A stretch of DNA of 64,000 nucleotides, taken from CAXNKH01 sp049296795. GTDB lineage: Bacteria; Pseudomonadota; Gammaproteobacteria; Burkholderiales; Burkholderiaceae_C. Below the pieces are notes generated by a model. It ran no database searches and had not been told where the DNA came from. It worked only from the letters and a program-made list of their open reading frames with translations. Of this stretch, positions 42,849-50,995 are shown piece after piece (position 1 is the stretch's first letter; each line of letters begins with the position of its first letter). The DNA lies in contig JBAQTC010000009.1 in the NCBI GenBank assembly GCA_049296795.1, positions 62,001 through 126,000 of the forward strand, written 5' to 3'. The translations under genes were made by a program, and so were the position numbers.

Positions 42849-43658
42849 CTAAGGTAGGTCTACGTCAGCGACCACACCCGTCAACACCCAATTCTTCATG
42901 GCACGTACCGTGGCTTCTTCGGCACCAATAAATCCGTGCCGGCTAAATGCCTGGCAGACATTGCCATGCCCCACGGCACTGGAACGTACCACGATCAGCG
43001 GCGAACCAGTTTGACCGGCCAAACGCTTGGCTTCTGAAAATGGTGTGTAGGAGCAGGGGTCTTCGGCATGGTGGACCCACAACATGGGGGGCTTGAAGTT
43101 CTTGAAATCGAGCGAGGCAAGGCCGGGAGAATTTCTGCTCCCTACGAACATTGAGGCGCTGAAGATCACCTTGCTCGATAAATCGGGCAGCGCCTTGGCT
43201 GCGTAATAAGCAGAAATACTGCCTTCACTGGTCCCGACAATGACCCAGTCCATAACACCATAACGTCCCTGGATCGCCTCGGTCAATCCGCGTAAATCTT
43301 CCGCGTAGCGTTGACTTGCCCTGAAAGCTCCGGTAAAACTGGCCCATTGATCGGATGGGGCATCTACCGAGAAAACGATGGTTTCCCGATCCAGCCAAAA
43401 CCTGCGGCTACGAATCAAAAAATTGCCCTTAAGAAGGTAGGCCGTTTCCGACTCTATTCGCATGATGCCGGGATAGCCTGGTAACAATACAATGGCACGC
43501 CGGAATCTGTCATGTTCGGACTGATGGGTGACCAATGCCGAAATATTTCCCCCCGTCATTGCCGTTGTGATAACTGATTCGCTCAATTCAGCCGCGCGCC
43601 CCGTCAGCCCCAAGCAGCAGCTCAGCAACAAGATCAGCCATGGATACGGGAAATTCAT
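42849..43658 (-). CDS. Exported alpha/beta-hydrolase
   Basis: The 269-residue protein has a signal peptide ending near GRAAEL. The GTSEGS nucleophile elbow puts Ser144 as nucleophile, with Asp200 (HHAEDP) and His231 (VGHGN) completing a likely triad. Two cysteines (202, 235) could form a disulfide in the periplasm. The substrate is unknown; it does not match a named esterase or peptidase by motif. It is flanked by thpR and the glycosylase-like gene, all on the minus strand. Confidence 0.78.
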   Translation of the reverse strand: MNFPYPWLILLLSCCLGLTGRAAELSESVITTAMTGGNISALVTHQSEHDRFRRAIVLLPGYPGIMRIESETAYLLKGNFLIRSRRFWLDRETIVFSVDAPSDQWASFTGAFRASQRYAEDLRGLTEAIQGRYGVMDWVIVGTSEGSISAYYAAKALPDLSSKVIFSASMFVGSRNSPGLASLDFKNFKPPMLWVHHAEDPCSYTPFSEAKRLAGQTGSPLIVVRSSAVGHGNVCQAFSRHGFIGAEEATVRAMKNWVLTGVVADVDLP

Positions 43659-43687
43659 GACAGTCCCTTACAGATCAAATCAAGGAA

Positions 43688-44431
43688 TTATTGCGAGCGT
43701 TGCAGCACGTCAAGCGCCAGACACAGGTCGGCCCAGGCTTTGGCCTTGTCTTGGGGGCTGCGCAACAAAGAGCTCGGCGCGTAGGTCACCACCACGGGAA
43801 TGCCTTGATGGTGATGAATTTTTCCACGTAATTTACCCAGGGGAAGTTGGGCGACTTCTGGCAAGGATTCTGTCAGGAGCAGTTGGGCTGCGACCCGGCC
43901 CAACGCCAGAATGATTTTGGGCTGAACCAAGGCCACTTGCCGACGCAAACAGGACTCCGCTGATAAGCCGACTTGAGTTTGCGTCTGTCGACCCTCCTGG
44001 CCGCTCGATTTCAGCACGTTGGTGATATAGACCGCGCTCGACCCCGTTGCACTGCGGCTCAGTCCAACCGCCTTGAGCATGTTGTCTAGCAACAAGCCTT
44101 CATTCCCGAGTTCGCCCTGCAATACCTCAGCCTCACCCACCACCATCCAGTCCGCCTGCCTGTCACCGACGCCCAACACGCCTTGCACGGCCTGCTCTAA
44201 CGCAGCCCAGTCCATGCGCGCGACTTCAGCTGCTTGCGCCTTGACTGCCGGGTTGGTGGCTGAGGTGACAGCAGCAGAGACGGGCGCGCCCCTGGCCACC
44301 GTTCGAGTGGCCGCAGAAAGCACAGGGTGATCTTCTTGCGGCTGTGGCTGTGCCTGGGCAATCGGTTGCCACACCCGGATTCCCATTTCCGCCAAGATCG
44401 CGCGCTGGCGTTGATCCAATTCAAGACTCAT
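43688..44431 (-). CDS. Degenerate family-4 uracil-DNA glycosylase-like protein
   Basis: The 247-residue protein keeps the overall UDG-4 outline: DWMVVGEAE at 94-102, LLLDNMLKAVGL 113-124, YITNVLK 135-141, ALVQPKIILALGR 167-179 and TYAPSSLLR 216-224. Key features are lost. The GEAPGxxED catalytic stretch reads GEAEVLQGELG, the HPS/HPA motif has Ala218 in place of His, and three of the four Fe-S cysteines are absent (only Cys161 and Cys237 remain). It is therefore probably not an active glycosylase. It lies directly downstream of rimI, a usual place for this gene in Burkholderiales. The frame is intact. Confidence 0.78.
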   Translation of the reverse strand: MSLELDQRQRAILAEMGIRVWQPIAQAQPQPQEDHPVLSAATRTVARGAPVSAAVTSATNPAVKAQAAEVARMDWAALEQAVQGVLGVGDRQADWMVVGEAEVLQGELGNEGLLLDNMLKAVGLSRSATGSSAVYITNVLKSSGQEGRQTQTQVGLSAESCLRRQVALVQPKIILALGRVAAQLLLTESLPEVAQLPLGKLRGKIHHHQGIPVVVTYAPSSLLRSPQDKAKAWADLCLALDVLQRSQ

Positions 44432-44441
44432 GGTCGTATTG

Positions 44442-44909
44442 TCACAGGCGCAGACTCATCACCACCGCGTCCTCGCGCTGGCCATCGCCTGCCGGGTAAT
44501 AATTTTTGCGCTGCCCAACGCGGCCGTAACCGTGACGCTGATAAACCGCCATGGCGCGTAAGTTGTTGGCCCTGACCTCCAACCAAAACCACTGCGCGCC
44601 CTGACCTCGGGCCCAAACATCCATCGCATCGAGCATGACCCAGGACCAGCCCTGGTGCTGGTACTTCGGCGTCACTGTTAGGTTGAGCAAGTGCGCCTCT
44701 TCGACACCGAGCATTGCAACAAAATAGCCCAGCAAGTTGTCGTCTGCCATCAACAGTTGTATCTGATAACCCGAGTGCATGGCATCCTGGAAATTGCCAC
44801 GGGTCCAGGGTTGGGCATAGGTCTCTTGCTCGACTTGCAACAAAACTTCGAGCAGTTCGGGCGTCAGCGGCTCGAAACGCGCTTCAATCGATTTGAATAC
44901 GGCACTCAT
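44442..44909 (-). CDS. rimI: Ribosomal-protein-alanine N-acetyltransferase
   Basis: The 155-residue GNAT protein has the acetyl-CoA site in QHQGWSWVMLDAM (normally QxxGxG) and a C-terminal YQRHGYGRVGQRKNYYP typical of RimI. It acetylates the N-terminal alanine of ribosomal protein S18. It overlaps tsaB by ATGA, the common tsaB-rimI pairing. A Trp sits within the QxxGxG-like segment where Gly or Ile is usual. Confidence 0.88.
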   Translation of the reverse strand: MSAVFKSIEARFEPLTPELLEVLLQVEQETYAQPWTRGNFQDAMHSGYQIQLLMADDNLLGYFVAMLGVEEAHLLNLTVTPKYQHQGWSWVMLDAMDVWARGQGAQWFWLEVRANNLRAMAVYQRHGYGRVGQRKNYYPAGDGQREDAVVMSLRL

Positions 44910-45628
44910 GGCAAGGTGGCCGCCATTTTTTCAGCCGCTCGCTCGAGCGTGGTTTTAGCCACCTTGTCGCGAACATAGTGCGGGATGGCCTGCTCTGGCC
45001 TGACGGCCAAGCCCTGGGCCAACTGCTGCGGCGCCAGTTGCAGCATGGCCTGCGCCGTGGGCAGCGCCTCGATCCAGGGTGCGGCCTCAGTCGCCTGCGA
45101 CCAGCGCCCGGCATAAACCGCAAAGGCATTGCCCGCCAGCGTCCGCCCCGGGGGGACTTGCAGTTGTTCGGGCTCGATCAGCGCCACTTCGCCGCCCCCC
45201 GTCCAAAGGCCTTGGCGGTACTGGTAGCGGCCCACATACAACTGGTTCATTCGTGCATCGAGCAGGGACATGACTTGGAACTCAGCGTCAGGCTCAGGGC
45301 TTTGCAGTCGCGCTGCTTCAGCCACCACCAACAGGCTGTCAAGCGGCAACACCGGCAAGTCCGCGCCAAAAGCCAAGCCCTGGGCCACCGAACAGGCGGT
45401 GCGTAAACCGGTGAAGGAGCCCGGGCCCGCGCCAAACACAATGGCATCGAGCTCGGCCAACTTGAGTCCGGCTTGCGCCAGCAAGGAGTTGATCAGCGGC
45501 AACAAGGTGCTCGAGGCCTGAGCCCCACCCACGCCCTGGTGTTGCCAGATGCGGGGCGCGCCATCACGCTCGCAGGCGACGGCGATGGACAAAACGTCGG
45601 TGCTGGTGTCAAACGCAAGCAATTTCAT
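44906..45628 (-). CDS. tsaB: tRNA threonylcarbamoyladenosine biosynthesis protein TsaB
   Basis: The 240-residue protein of the ASKHA fold begins MKLLAFDTSTDVLSIAVA and has the segment GAGPGSFTGLRTACSVAQGLA. It forms the TsaB-TsaD-TsaE complex that transfers threonylcarbamoyl to A37 of ANN-decoding tRNAs. TsaC/Sua5, which makes the activated intermediate, is encoded 11 kb away in this same window. It is coupled to rimI. Confidence 0.95.
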   Translation of the reverse strand: MKLLAFDTSTDVLSIAVACERDGAPRIWQHQGVGGAQASSTLLPLINSLLAQAGLKLAELDAIVFGAGPGSFTGLRTACSVAQGLAFGADLPVLPLDSLLVVAEAARLQSPEPDAEFQVMSLLDARMNQLYVGRYQYRQGLWTGGGEVALIEPEQLQVPPGRTLAGNAFAVYAGRWSQATEAAPWIEALPTAQAMLQLAPQQLAQGLAVRPEQAIPHYVRDKVAKTTLERAAEKMAATLP

Positions 45629-45633
45629 GAGCG

Positions 45634-46629
45634 TCAGGGAGTATCCGCCAAGGGGGCCGGACGGGCTGGCAAGCTGGAGCGTACGCCAAACAAGATGCCC
45701 AGGGTGACCAAGGCCAAGCCCAGCAGCAAATTCCAGGATAGCGGCTCATTCAGGAAAATCACCGCCCCCAAGGCAGACAAGCCCGGCACCAGGGCGGTGA
45801 TCATGGTGGAACGAACCGGTCCAAAATATCGAATCATTTGGGTGAATGTAATACCCGATATCACCACCGAAAACAGTCCCTGGAACACCATCTGGAACAA
45901 GAAATCGCCCAGTGGCGCCACCCCGATCTGGCTTTGCAATAATTCGGTCAACACCATGAAGGCATAGACCGGGATATAGCTGAACACGCCAAATACCGTG
46001 ATGGCGATGGTGGCCCGTACCGGATCGACCTGGTAGCGCCGCGCCATCACGCTGTAAGCCGACCAGCACAGGGCACCGGCGATGAATAGCAAGTCACCCT
46101 TCCAGACTTCGCCACCGTCCCAGGCTTGCAACAAGCTGGCGCCGCCCACCATGAGATCGCCCAACAAAATCAGCAACAGGCCCAGGGCCCGCGCAGGCGT
46201 GATGCGCGAACCCAAAATCCACATCGACATCAAGGTGGTCCACAGTGGCAGGCTGCCGGGCATCAGCACCGAAGCGTGTGCTGCTGGCGCATAAACAAAA
46301 CCACCGTTGGCAATCGCAGCATGCAAGAAACCGCCGAAAAACCCAATACTGGCACTGACCCGAAAAGACAAGGGCGACAGACCAAACAGCGACGAGGGGC
46401 AAGCTTTCCCCTCAGGGCTGCGCTGGGCATCGCGGCGCACCAGCCACCAGCCCCAGGGCAGCAAGACCAGGGCCGCGCCCACCAGCCGAGCCAGGGCGAT
46501 GTCCAACGGGTTCAGCGTTCTTTGCGCCGAGGCCCGGGCAATGACGATAAAGGCGGTCCAGATGATCAGCGTGATCAGTGCGGCCGAGATCCCCACCGTT
46601 TTCGGCGAAAAACGCTTGATAAATTCCAT
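45634..46629 (-). CDS. EamA/DMT-superfamily permease
   Basis: The 331-residue protein has ten helices in two EamA repeats. I chose ATG 46627-46629 (MEFIKRFSPKTVG) over a TTG further upstream. The charged loop RRDAQRSPEGKACPSS between helices is unusual for the family. Substrate unknown. Its stop is 6 bases before the tsaB start, so it may be the first gene of the tsaB-rimI transcript. Confidence 0.85.
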   Translation of the reverse strand: MEFIKRFSPKTVGISAALITLIIWTAFIVIARASAQRTLNPLDIALARLVGAALVLLPWGWWLVRRDAQRSPEGKACPSSLFGLSPLSFRVSASIGFFGGFLHAAIANGGFVYAPAAHASVLMPGSLPLWTTLMSMWILGSRITPARALGLLLILLGDLMVGGASLLQAWDGGEVWKGDLLFIAGALCWSAYSVMARRYQVDPVRATIAITVFGVFSYIPVYAFMVLTELLQSQIGVAPLGDFLFQMVFQGLFSVVISGITFTQMIRYFGPVRSTMITALVPGLSALGAVIFLNEPLSWNLLLGLALVTLGILFGVRSSLPARPAPLADTP

Positions 46630-46682
46630 GGTCTGATTATCGGGTCTGGCCCCCAACTCCGCTTTGCTAGACTCTTTTGAAC

Positions 46683-48122
46683 ATGCTTGATTTGAATTTC
46701 CTAACGAGTCGCTGGCGCCATCAGCTCCTCTGCGCTGTTTTGCTCTGCGGCAGCAGCGCTCTGCAAGCCCAAACTCAGCTGCCCCCCAGCGTTGACGCTG
46801 CGCTGCTCAAAGCCAAGATTCCGCGTGAGGCCATCGCCTTGCTGCTAGTCGACGCCCAAGAACGCGCCACACCACGTTTGAGCCATAGGGCACAAGAGCC
46901 GATGAACCCGGCTTCGCTCATGAAGCTGCTCACCACTTACGCAGCGCTCGATCAACTGGGCCCGAACTTCACTTGGAGCACTCCGGTCTATGTGGACGGT
47001 GTGATTCGGGACAACACTTTGTTTGGCAATCTCCACATCAAAGGCCAAGGTGACCCCAAGCTGGTGGCCGAGCGTTTATGGCTGTTGCTGCGTCGGGTTC
47101 AAGGTCTTGGCTTCAAATCCATCGTCGGCGATATCGTGCTTGACCGTAGCGCTTTTGAGCTTGTCGCACAGGATCCGGGAGAGTTCGATGGCGAGCGGCT
47201 GCGGCCTTACAACGTAGCGCCCGACGCTTTGCTGCTGAATTTCAAGTCAGTGCTAATGACTTTTGTCCCTGATCGCGCGGCAAAGCGGGCCAGCGTGAGC
47301 TACGACTTGCCGCTGGCCGACGTTCAAATGCAGACCAGCGTCCCCTTGCAGCAAGGAGAGTGCAATGATTACCGCAGCAGTTTGCGCGCCGATTTCAGCG
47401 ACCCGAACCGCATACGCTTTACAGGAAGCTACCCCAGCAGTTGTGGCGAGCGGGTTTGGCCTGTGGCCTACGCCGATCCGGCCAACCATGCTGCGCGAGC
47501 CATTCAGGGTTTGTGGCAGGAGATGGGGGGCAAACTCACAGGTACGGTACGCGACGGAAAATGGCCCTCAAGCTCGGGCACAAGCGTCAAGCCTCTTTTT
47601 GAAATCAATTCAGCCCCTTTGGCCGAACTGATCAGAGACATCAACAAGTACAGCAATAACGTGATGGCACAGCAGCTGTTTCTGACTCTGAGTCTGCAAC
47701 AAAAAGGCTTGGGCAGCTTGGCCGGTTCGCGTCAGTTGCTATACCAATGGTGGCGCGAACGCTTGGGCCCAGAGGACACGCCGGTGCTGGACAACGGTTC
47801 CGGCTTGTCACGCCACGAGCGCATCACAGCGCAGGCGCTGGCCCGTTTGCTGCAACACGCTTACCTCTCGCCGCTGATGCCCGAGCTGATGTCCTCTCTG
47901 CCCATCACCGGTCTGGATGGAACACTCAAGCGCAGCCGTGCCAAATCGGGCGGTGCCCATCTGAAAACCGGCAGTCTGCGTGACGTTGCAGGTGTGGCGG
48001 GCTATGTTTTGGGCGAGAGCGGCAAGCGCTATATTTTGGTGGTCATCGTCAACCACCCCCAGGCCAACCTGGCGCGTCCCGCCATCGACGCTCTCATCGA
48101 CTGGACGATCAAAGATGGTTGA
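46683..48122 (+). CDS. dacB: D-alanyl-D-alanine carboxypeptidase/endopeptidase (PBP4 type)
   Basis: The 479-residue exported protein has a signal peptide ending near LQAQ. It has the penicillin-binding triad: S78-L-M-K81, SNN near 324 and KTG near 427 (HLKTGSL). It belongs to the S13 class, which trims peptidoglycan stem peptides and cleaves crosslinks. A TTG two codons upstream is in frame, but ATG 46683 gives the better signal peptide. Divergent from the EamA gene by 53 bases. Confidence 0.93.
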   Translation: MLDLNFLTSRWRHQLLCAVLLCGSSALQAQTQLPPSVDAALLKAKIPREAIALLLVDAQERATPRLSHRAQEPMNPASLMKLLTTYAALDQLGPNFTWSTPVYVDGVIRDNTLFGNLHIKGQGDPKLVAERLWLLLRRVQGLGFKSIVGDIVLDRSAFELVAQDPGEFDGERLRPYNVAPDALLLNFKSVLMTFVPDRAAKRASVSYDLPLADVQMQTSVPLQQGECNDYRSSLRADFSDPNRIRFTGSYPSSCGERVWPVAYADPANHAARAIQGLWQEMGGKLTGTVRDGKWPSSSGTSVKPLFEINSAPLAELIRDINKYSNNVMAQQLFLTLSLQQKGLGSLAGSRQLLYQWWRERLGPEDTPVLDNGSGLSRHERITAQALARLLQHAYLSPLMPELMSSLPITGLDGTLKRSRAKSGGAHLKTGSLRDVAGVAGYVLGESGKRYILVVIVNHPQANLARPAIDALIDWTIKDG

Positions 48123-48263
48123 TACCGCCCGGCAAATGGGATTTCAGTAGTAATGATCGCACCATCAGGGCTGAGCACCGACCATTTTTCGACCCGCAAG
48201 AGACACTCGGCGTTTAACGAAATATGTCTGCTACGCTGATTCAGCGTCCATGAGGGCAGTCAT

Positions 48264-49649
48264 TTAACTTTCACCCCATGGTGTGTATTTCATGAAAAGC
48301 ACCGAGCTGATTCCGTAGACAGCCATCCCGACACCCACCAGAACAAAAATCATCCAGGCCGGGGAATCCCAGTAGGCCAGCAATATGCCGCCAACTGCCA
48401 CGACAAGCAGCCTCAAAGTACCCGAGAGGACTGGACCGATGGCCTTGCCGGCCCCCAGTGAAGAGAAATACAACGACATACCAAGCCCAAAAAAGCCATA
48501 AAACGGTCCAGCCCAAAGAAAATAACTTGCACTCGAAGCCATGACCAGCGGGTCATGGGTGTAGAGCGTGGTCCACAGTTGCGGTGCCACAGCCACCACC
48601 AAGCCGAGTGCCCCTAAAAGCACTGTGGCCAATGTAGCGGCAGACCATGCGACCTTGCGAGCCCTTGCGTCGTTACCCGCCCCGATGGCCATACCCACCA
48701 ATGGCACGGAGGCCACACCCACTGCAAAAGCGATGGGAACCAACAGAAACTCCAAACGTGTGCCGATGCCATACCCGGCCAACGCTTGTGTGCCAAACGT
48801 GGTCACCAGGCGTGTCAGAATCAGAATGGTCAACACGGTCTGTAGTGGTGAAATGCATGCCACCGAGCCGACTCTCAAAATATCGAGCATGTGTTTACGC
48901 ACCAAGTGTGTTCCACGGATTCTCAGGCTGATTTTTCCGTGCCCGTAAGCCAGATAGCCCCACAAAAACAGGGCACCAGCAGCATTGGCCAGGACGCCAC
49001 CAGCCGCCACCCCCCGCATCCCCAGTTGAGGCAGAGAAACCCAACCCAGACCGAGTGCCCCACCGAGAAATACCTGGGCCAATGCCACAAAAACGAGCGT
49101 CACTGACGGCACCCGCATGTTGCCACTGCCCCGGATCACAGCAGACAGTGTGTTCATCACCCAAACGAAGATCGAGCCAGCGAATGCCACTTCGCAGTAG
49201 GCCATGGCTTGCATCAACGCCTCGTCGCTTCCGCCTAAAGAAGACATCAGCGATTGACCAAACACCTCCATCAACAGCATGAAAAATATCCCAGCCGTGA
49301 TCCCAATCCATAAGGCATGCACCGCCAGGACATTGGCTCGTTCGGCATCGCCCGCGCCCAGCGCACGACTCACTGCAGAAGACACCCCGCCCCCCATGGC
49401 CCCAGCCGACATCATGGTCTGCAGCATGACAAACGGAAATACCAAGGCCATTCCTGCGAGAGCGGAAGCCCCAAAATGCCCCACATAACCTGTCTCGGCC
49501 ATTGCTGCCAGCGCAATGGCCAGCATGGCGATCATGTTGGGCAAAGAAAACCGTAGCAATATCGGCAGTATTGGCCCGGTTAACAGGTGTTCAGTGCTTG
49601 TCTGTTTGGCGTCTGCATGGTTCGCTGCGATAGAGGAATCAGTGGTCAT
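48264..49649 (-). CDS. MATE-family efflux transporter
   Basis: The 461-residue protein has twelve membrane helices with two-fold pseudo-symmetry. It has MATE segments such as MAETGYVGHFGASALAGMAL and GVASVPLVGMAIGAGNDARA. It exports cationic drugs or metabolites using Na+ or H+. It converges on dacB with a 141-base gap that holds only a small palindrome (CGCTGATTCAGCG). It is next to the MarR/thioesterase pair, so MarR control is conceivable but unproven. Confidence 0.9.
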   Translation of the reverse strand: MTTDSSIAANHADAKQTSTEHLLTGPILPILLRFSLPNMIAMLAIALAAMAETGYVGHFGASALAGMALVFPFVMLQTMMSAGAMGGGVSSAVSRALGAGDAERANVLAVHALWIGITAGIFFMLLMEVFGQSLMSSLGGSDEALMQAMAYCEVAFAGSIFVWVMNTLSAVIRGSGNMRVPSVTLVFVALAQVFLGGALGLGWVSLPQLGMRGVAAGGVLANAAGALFLWGYLAYGHGKISLRIRGTHLVRKHMLDILRVGSVACISPLQTVLTILILTRLVTTFGTQALAGYGIGTRLEFLLVPIAFAVGVASVPLVGMAIGAGNDARARKVAWSAATLATVLLGALGLVVAVAPQLWTTLYTHDPLVMASSASYFLWAGPFYGFFGLGMSLYFSSLGAGKAIGPVLSGTLRLLVVAVGGILLAYWDSPAWMIFVLVGVGMAVYGISSVLFMKYTPWGES

Positions 49650-49685
49650 AGGTAATGCAGACTCACGGCAAGAGTCAAATTCAGC

Positions 49686-50219
49686 TTATTTGCTCGTGTA
49701 ATCAAAAATCATGCAAGTCGTTGTGGCGTGGCCGTAAACCTTTCCATTCGAATCAACAATTCGACCTTCGGCTGTTGCCACCTGCCGCCCTGCATGAATG
49801 ACTTTACCCTCGGCGCGAACTAGCTCCACAGCATCGGTCAATGCCCGAAGCATGTTGACTTTCACTTCCAGCGTGGTGTAGCCTCTGCCAGCCGGCAAAG
49901 TGGTGTGAACTGCGCAGCCCATGGCGGAGTCGAGCAAGGTGCAATACCAGCCGCCATGCACAGTGCCAAGGGGGTTGTAGTGACGAAGCATGGGTTTGCC
50001 CTGAAAAACGGCGATGCCATGTTCCATCTGGATTGGAATGAAATCCATCGTCTCGCCAATTGGCGGGGAAGGCATATCACCAGAAAAAATAGCCTCAAAA
50101 ACTTGCATGCCCGACATACCGACGACTTTTTCCCGTGGCAGCGGAGCTGAAGCTTCCAAGCGCTTGCGCACCGCAACTTCTTGTGCTTTCCATTCTGCAA
50201 GGGTCTGAATGGCGGACAC
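49686..50219 (-). CDS. PaaI-like hotdog-fold thioesterase
   Basis: The protein is 177 residues from GTG 50217-50219, which has GAGAG four bases upstream; the frame extends further but without family sequence. The hotdog signature YNPLGTVHGGWYCTLLDSA and the segment GYTTLEVKVNMLRALTD are typical of PaaI/YbgC-type acyl-CoA thioesterases for aromatic CoA esters. The stretch before residue 60 is longer than in small PaaI proteins. It is divergent from marR, with palindromic sites between them. Confidence 0.85.
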   Translation of the reverse strand: MSAIQTLAEWKAQEVAVRKRLEASAPLPREKVVGMSGMQVFEAIFSGDMPSPPIGETMDFIPIQMEHGIAVFQGKPMLRHYNPLGTVHGGWYCTLLDSAMGCAVHTTLPAGRGYTTLEVKVNMLRALTDAVELVRAEGKVIHAGRQVATAEGRIVDSNGKVYGHATTTCMIFDYTSK

Positions 50220-50235
50220 TGAACTCTCTACTTTG

Positions 50236-50262
50236 TTGTATATACAAGTGTTGTAAGTACAA
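50236..50262. promoter_or_regulatory. Two MarR-type palindromic operators overlapping a promoter
   Basis: TTGTATATACAA (50236-50247) is a perfect 12-bp palindrome. TTGTAAGTACAA (50251-50262) is the same half-site around a different centre, 15 bases away. A -35-like TTGTAT (50236) and a -10-like TACAAT (50258-50263) with a 16-base spacer overlap them. They lie between the divergent starts of the thioesterase and marR, so autorepression is likely. The predicted transcript start falls at or near the marR ATG. Confidence 0.75.
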
Positions 50263-50270
50263 TATAACAC

Positions 50271-50711
50271 ATGGCATTCGAAACCAAACCACAAGGCTGT
50301 ACCAATCTCAAATTGCGCCAACTAGGGCGCATCGTGACGCGCCACTACGACCGCCATCTCTCATCGGTGGGATTGAAGAACACCCAGTACGCCCTGCTAT
50401 CGCATGTAGTCAAACTTGGGCCAATCCGGCCAAGTGATTTGGCCAGGAGGATGCAAATGGATGCATCGACCCTGACACGCAACCTGCAACCCATGGTGGC
50501 ACATGGGTGGTTGAAAATTGGCGAAGGAGAAGACGCGCGTAGCCGATTGATTGTGTCGACTGCAGAGGGACGGGCAAAACGTACACAAGGGCAGCGCGCC
50601 TGGAAAGAGGCTCAACTGACCTTGAATGGTCTACTGGGTATGGAGCGGGTGATGGCGCTGCATGAATTGCTGGACTCAAGCATCGAGGTTCTCGAAGAAG
50701 GTGCCGACTAG
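50271..50711 (+). CDS. MarR-family transcriptional regulator
   Basis: The 146-residue winged-helix protein has the recognition region PSDLARRMQMDASTLTRNLQ and wing EGEDARSRLIVSTAEG. It is the only recognisable transcription factor gene in the window. It starts at ATG 50271 with no Shine-Dalgarno and directly after a -10-like box, so it may be leaderless. It probably binds the palindromes at 50236-50262 and controls itself and the divergent thioesterase, in response to an aromatic or CoA-thioester ligand. Confidence 0.92.
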   Translation: MAFETKPQGCTNLKLRQLGRIVTRHYDRHLSSVGLKNTQYALLSHVVKLGPIRPSDLARRMQMDASTLTRNLQPMVAHGWLKIGEGEDARSRLIVSTAEGRAKRTQGQRAWKEAQLTLNGLLGMERVMALHELLDSSIEVLEEGAD

Positions 50712-50837
50712 ATGTCCAAGCGGACAAGTTCGATCGCATGGATGTTGACCGTCATCTTGTTCGGCCTGTTGGTCGAAAACCTGATTTTCAAGACACTCGA
50801 GAGAAAAACAGTAATGCGTTGGGGAATGCAGTCCTGA
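50712..50837 (+). pseudogene. 41-codon membrane-peptide frame, possible 3' remnant of an ABC permease
   Basis: ATG immediately follows the marR stop. The frame encodes 41 residues with one hydrophobic stretch (MLTVILFGLLVENLIF) and an end rich in Arg/Lys finishing RWGMQS. This resembles the C-terminus of SsuC/TauC-type ABC permeases, so it may be a gene remnant rather than a real small protein. The resemblance is from memory of the family only. The following 158 bases to the apbA-like gene show nothing recognisable. Confidence 0.4.
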
Positions 50838-50995
50838 TATGCATCGACGGCATGGGATGCCTTGGGTTCACCGCTTGACTATCACGTCATTTGTCAACAG
50901 TCCAGGATACTGACAGTGGCCAGCAGCGCAGCGGCGCTTTCTTGAAAGCATTAACATGGCGTGCTTCCTTGAACTGAGGGTCGAGAAGGGGCGTT

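Noticed and set aside
43688..44431. Degenerate glycosylase explained by a frameshift
   Set aside because: Family-like segments before and after the damaged motifs are all in one frame, so substitution and small in-frame loss explain it better.
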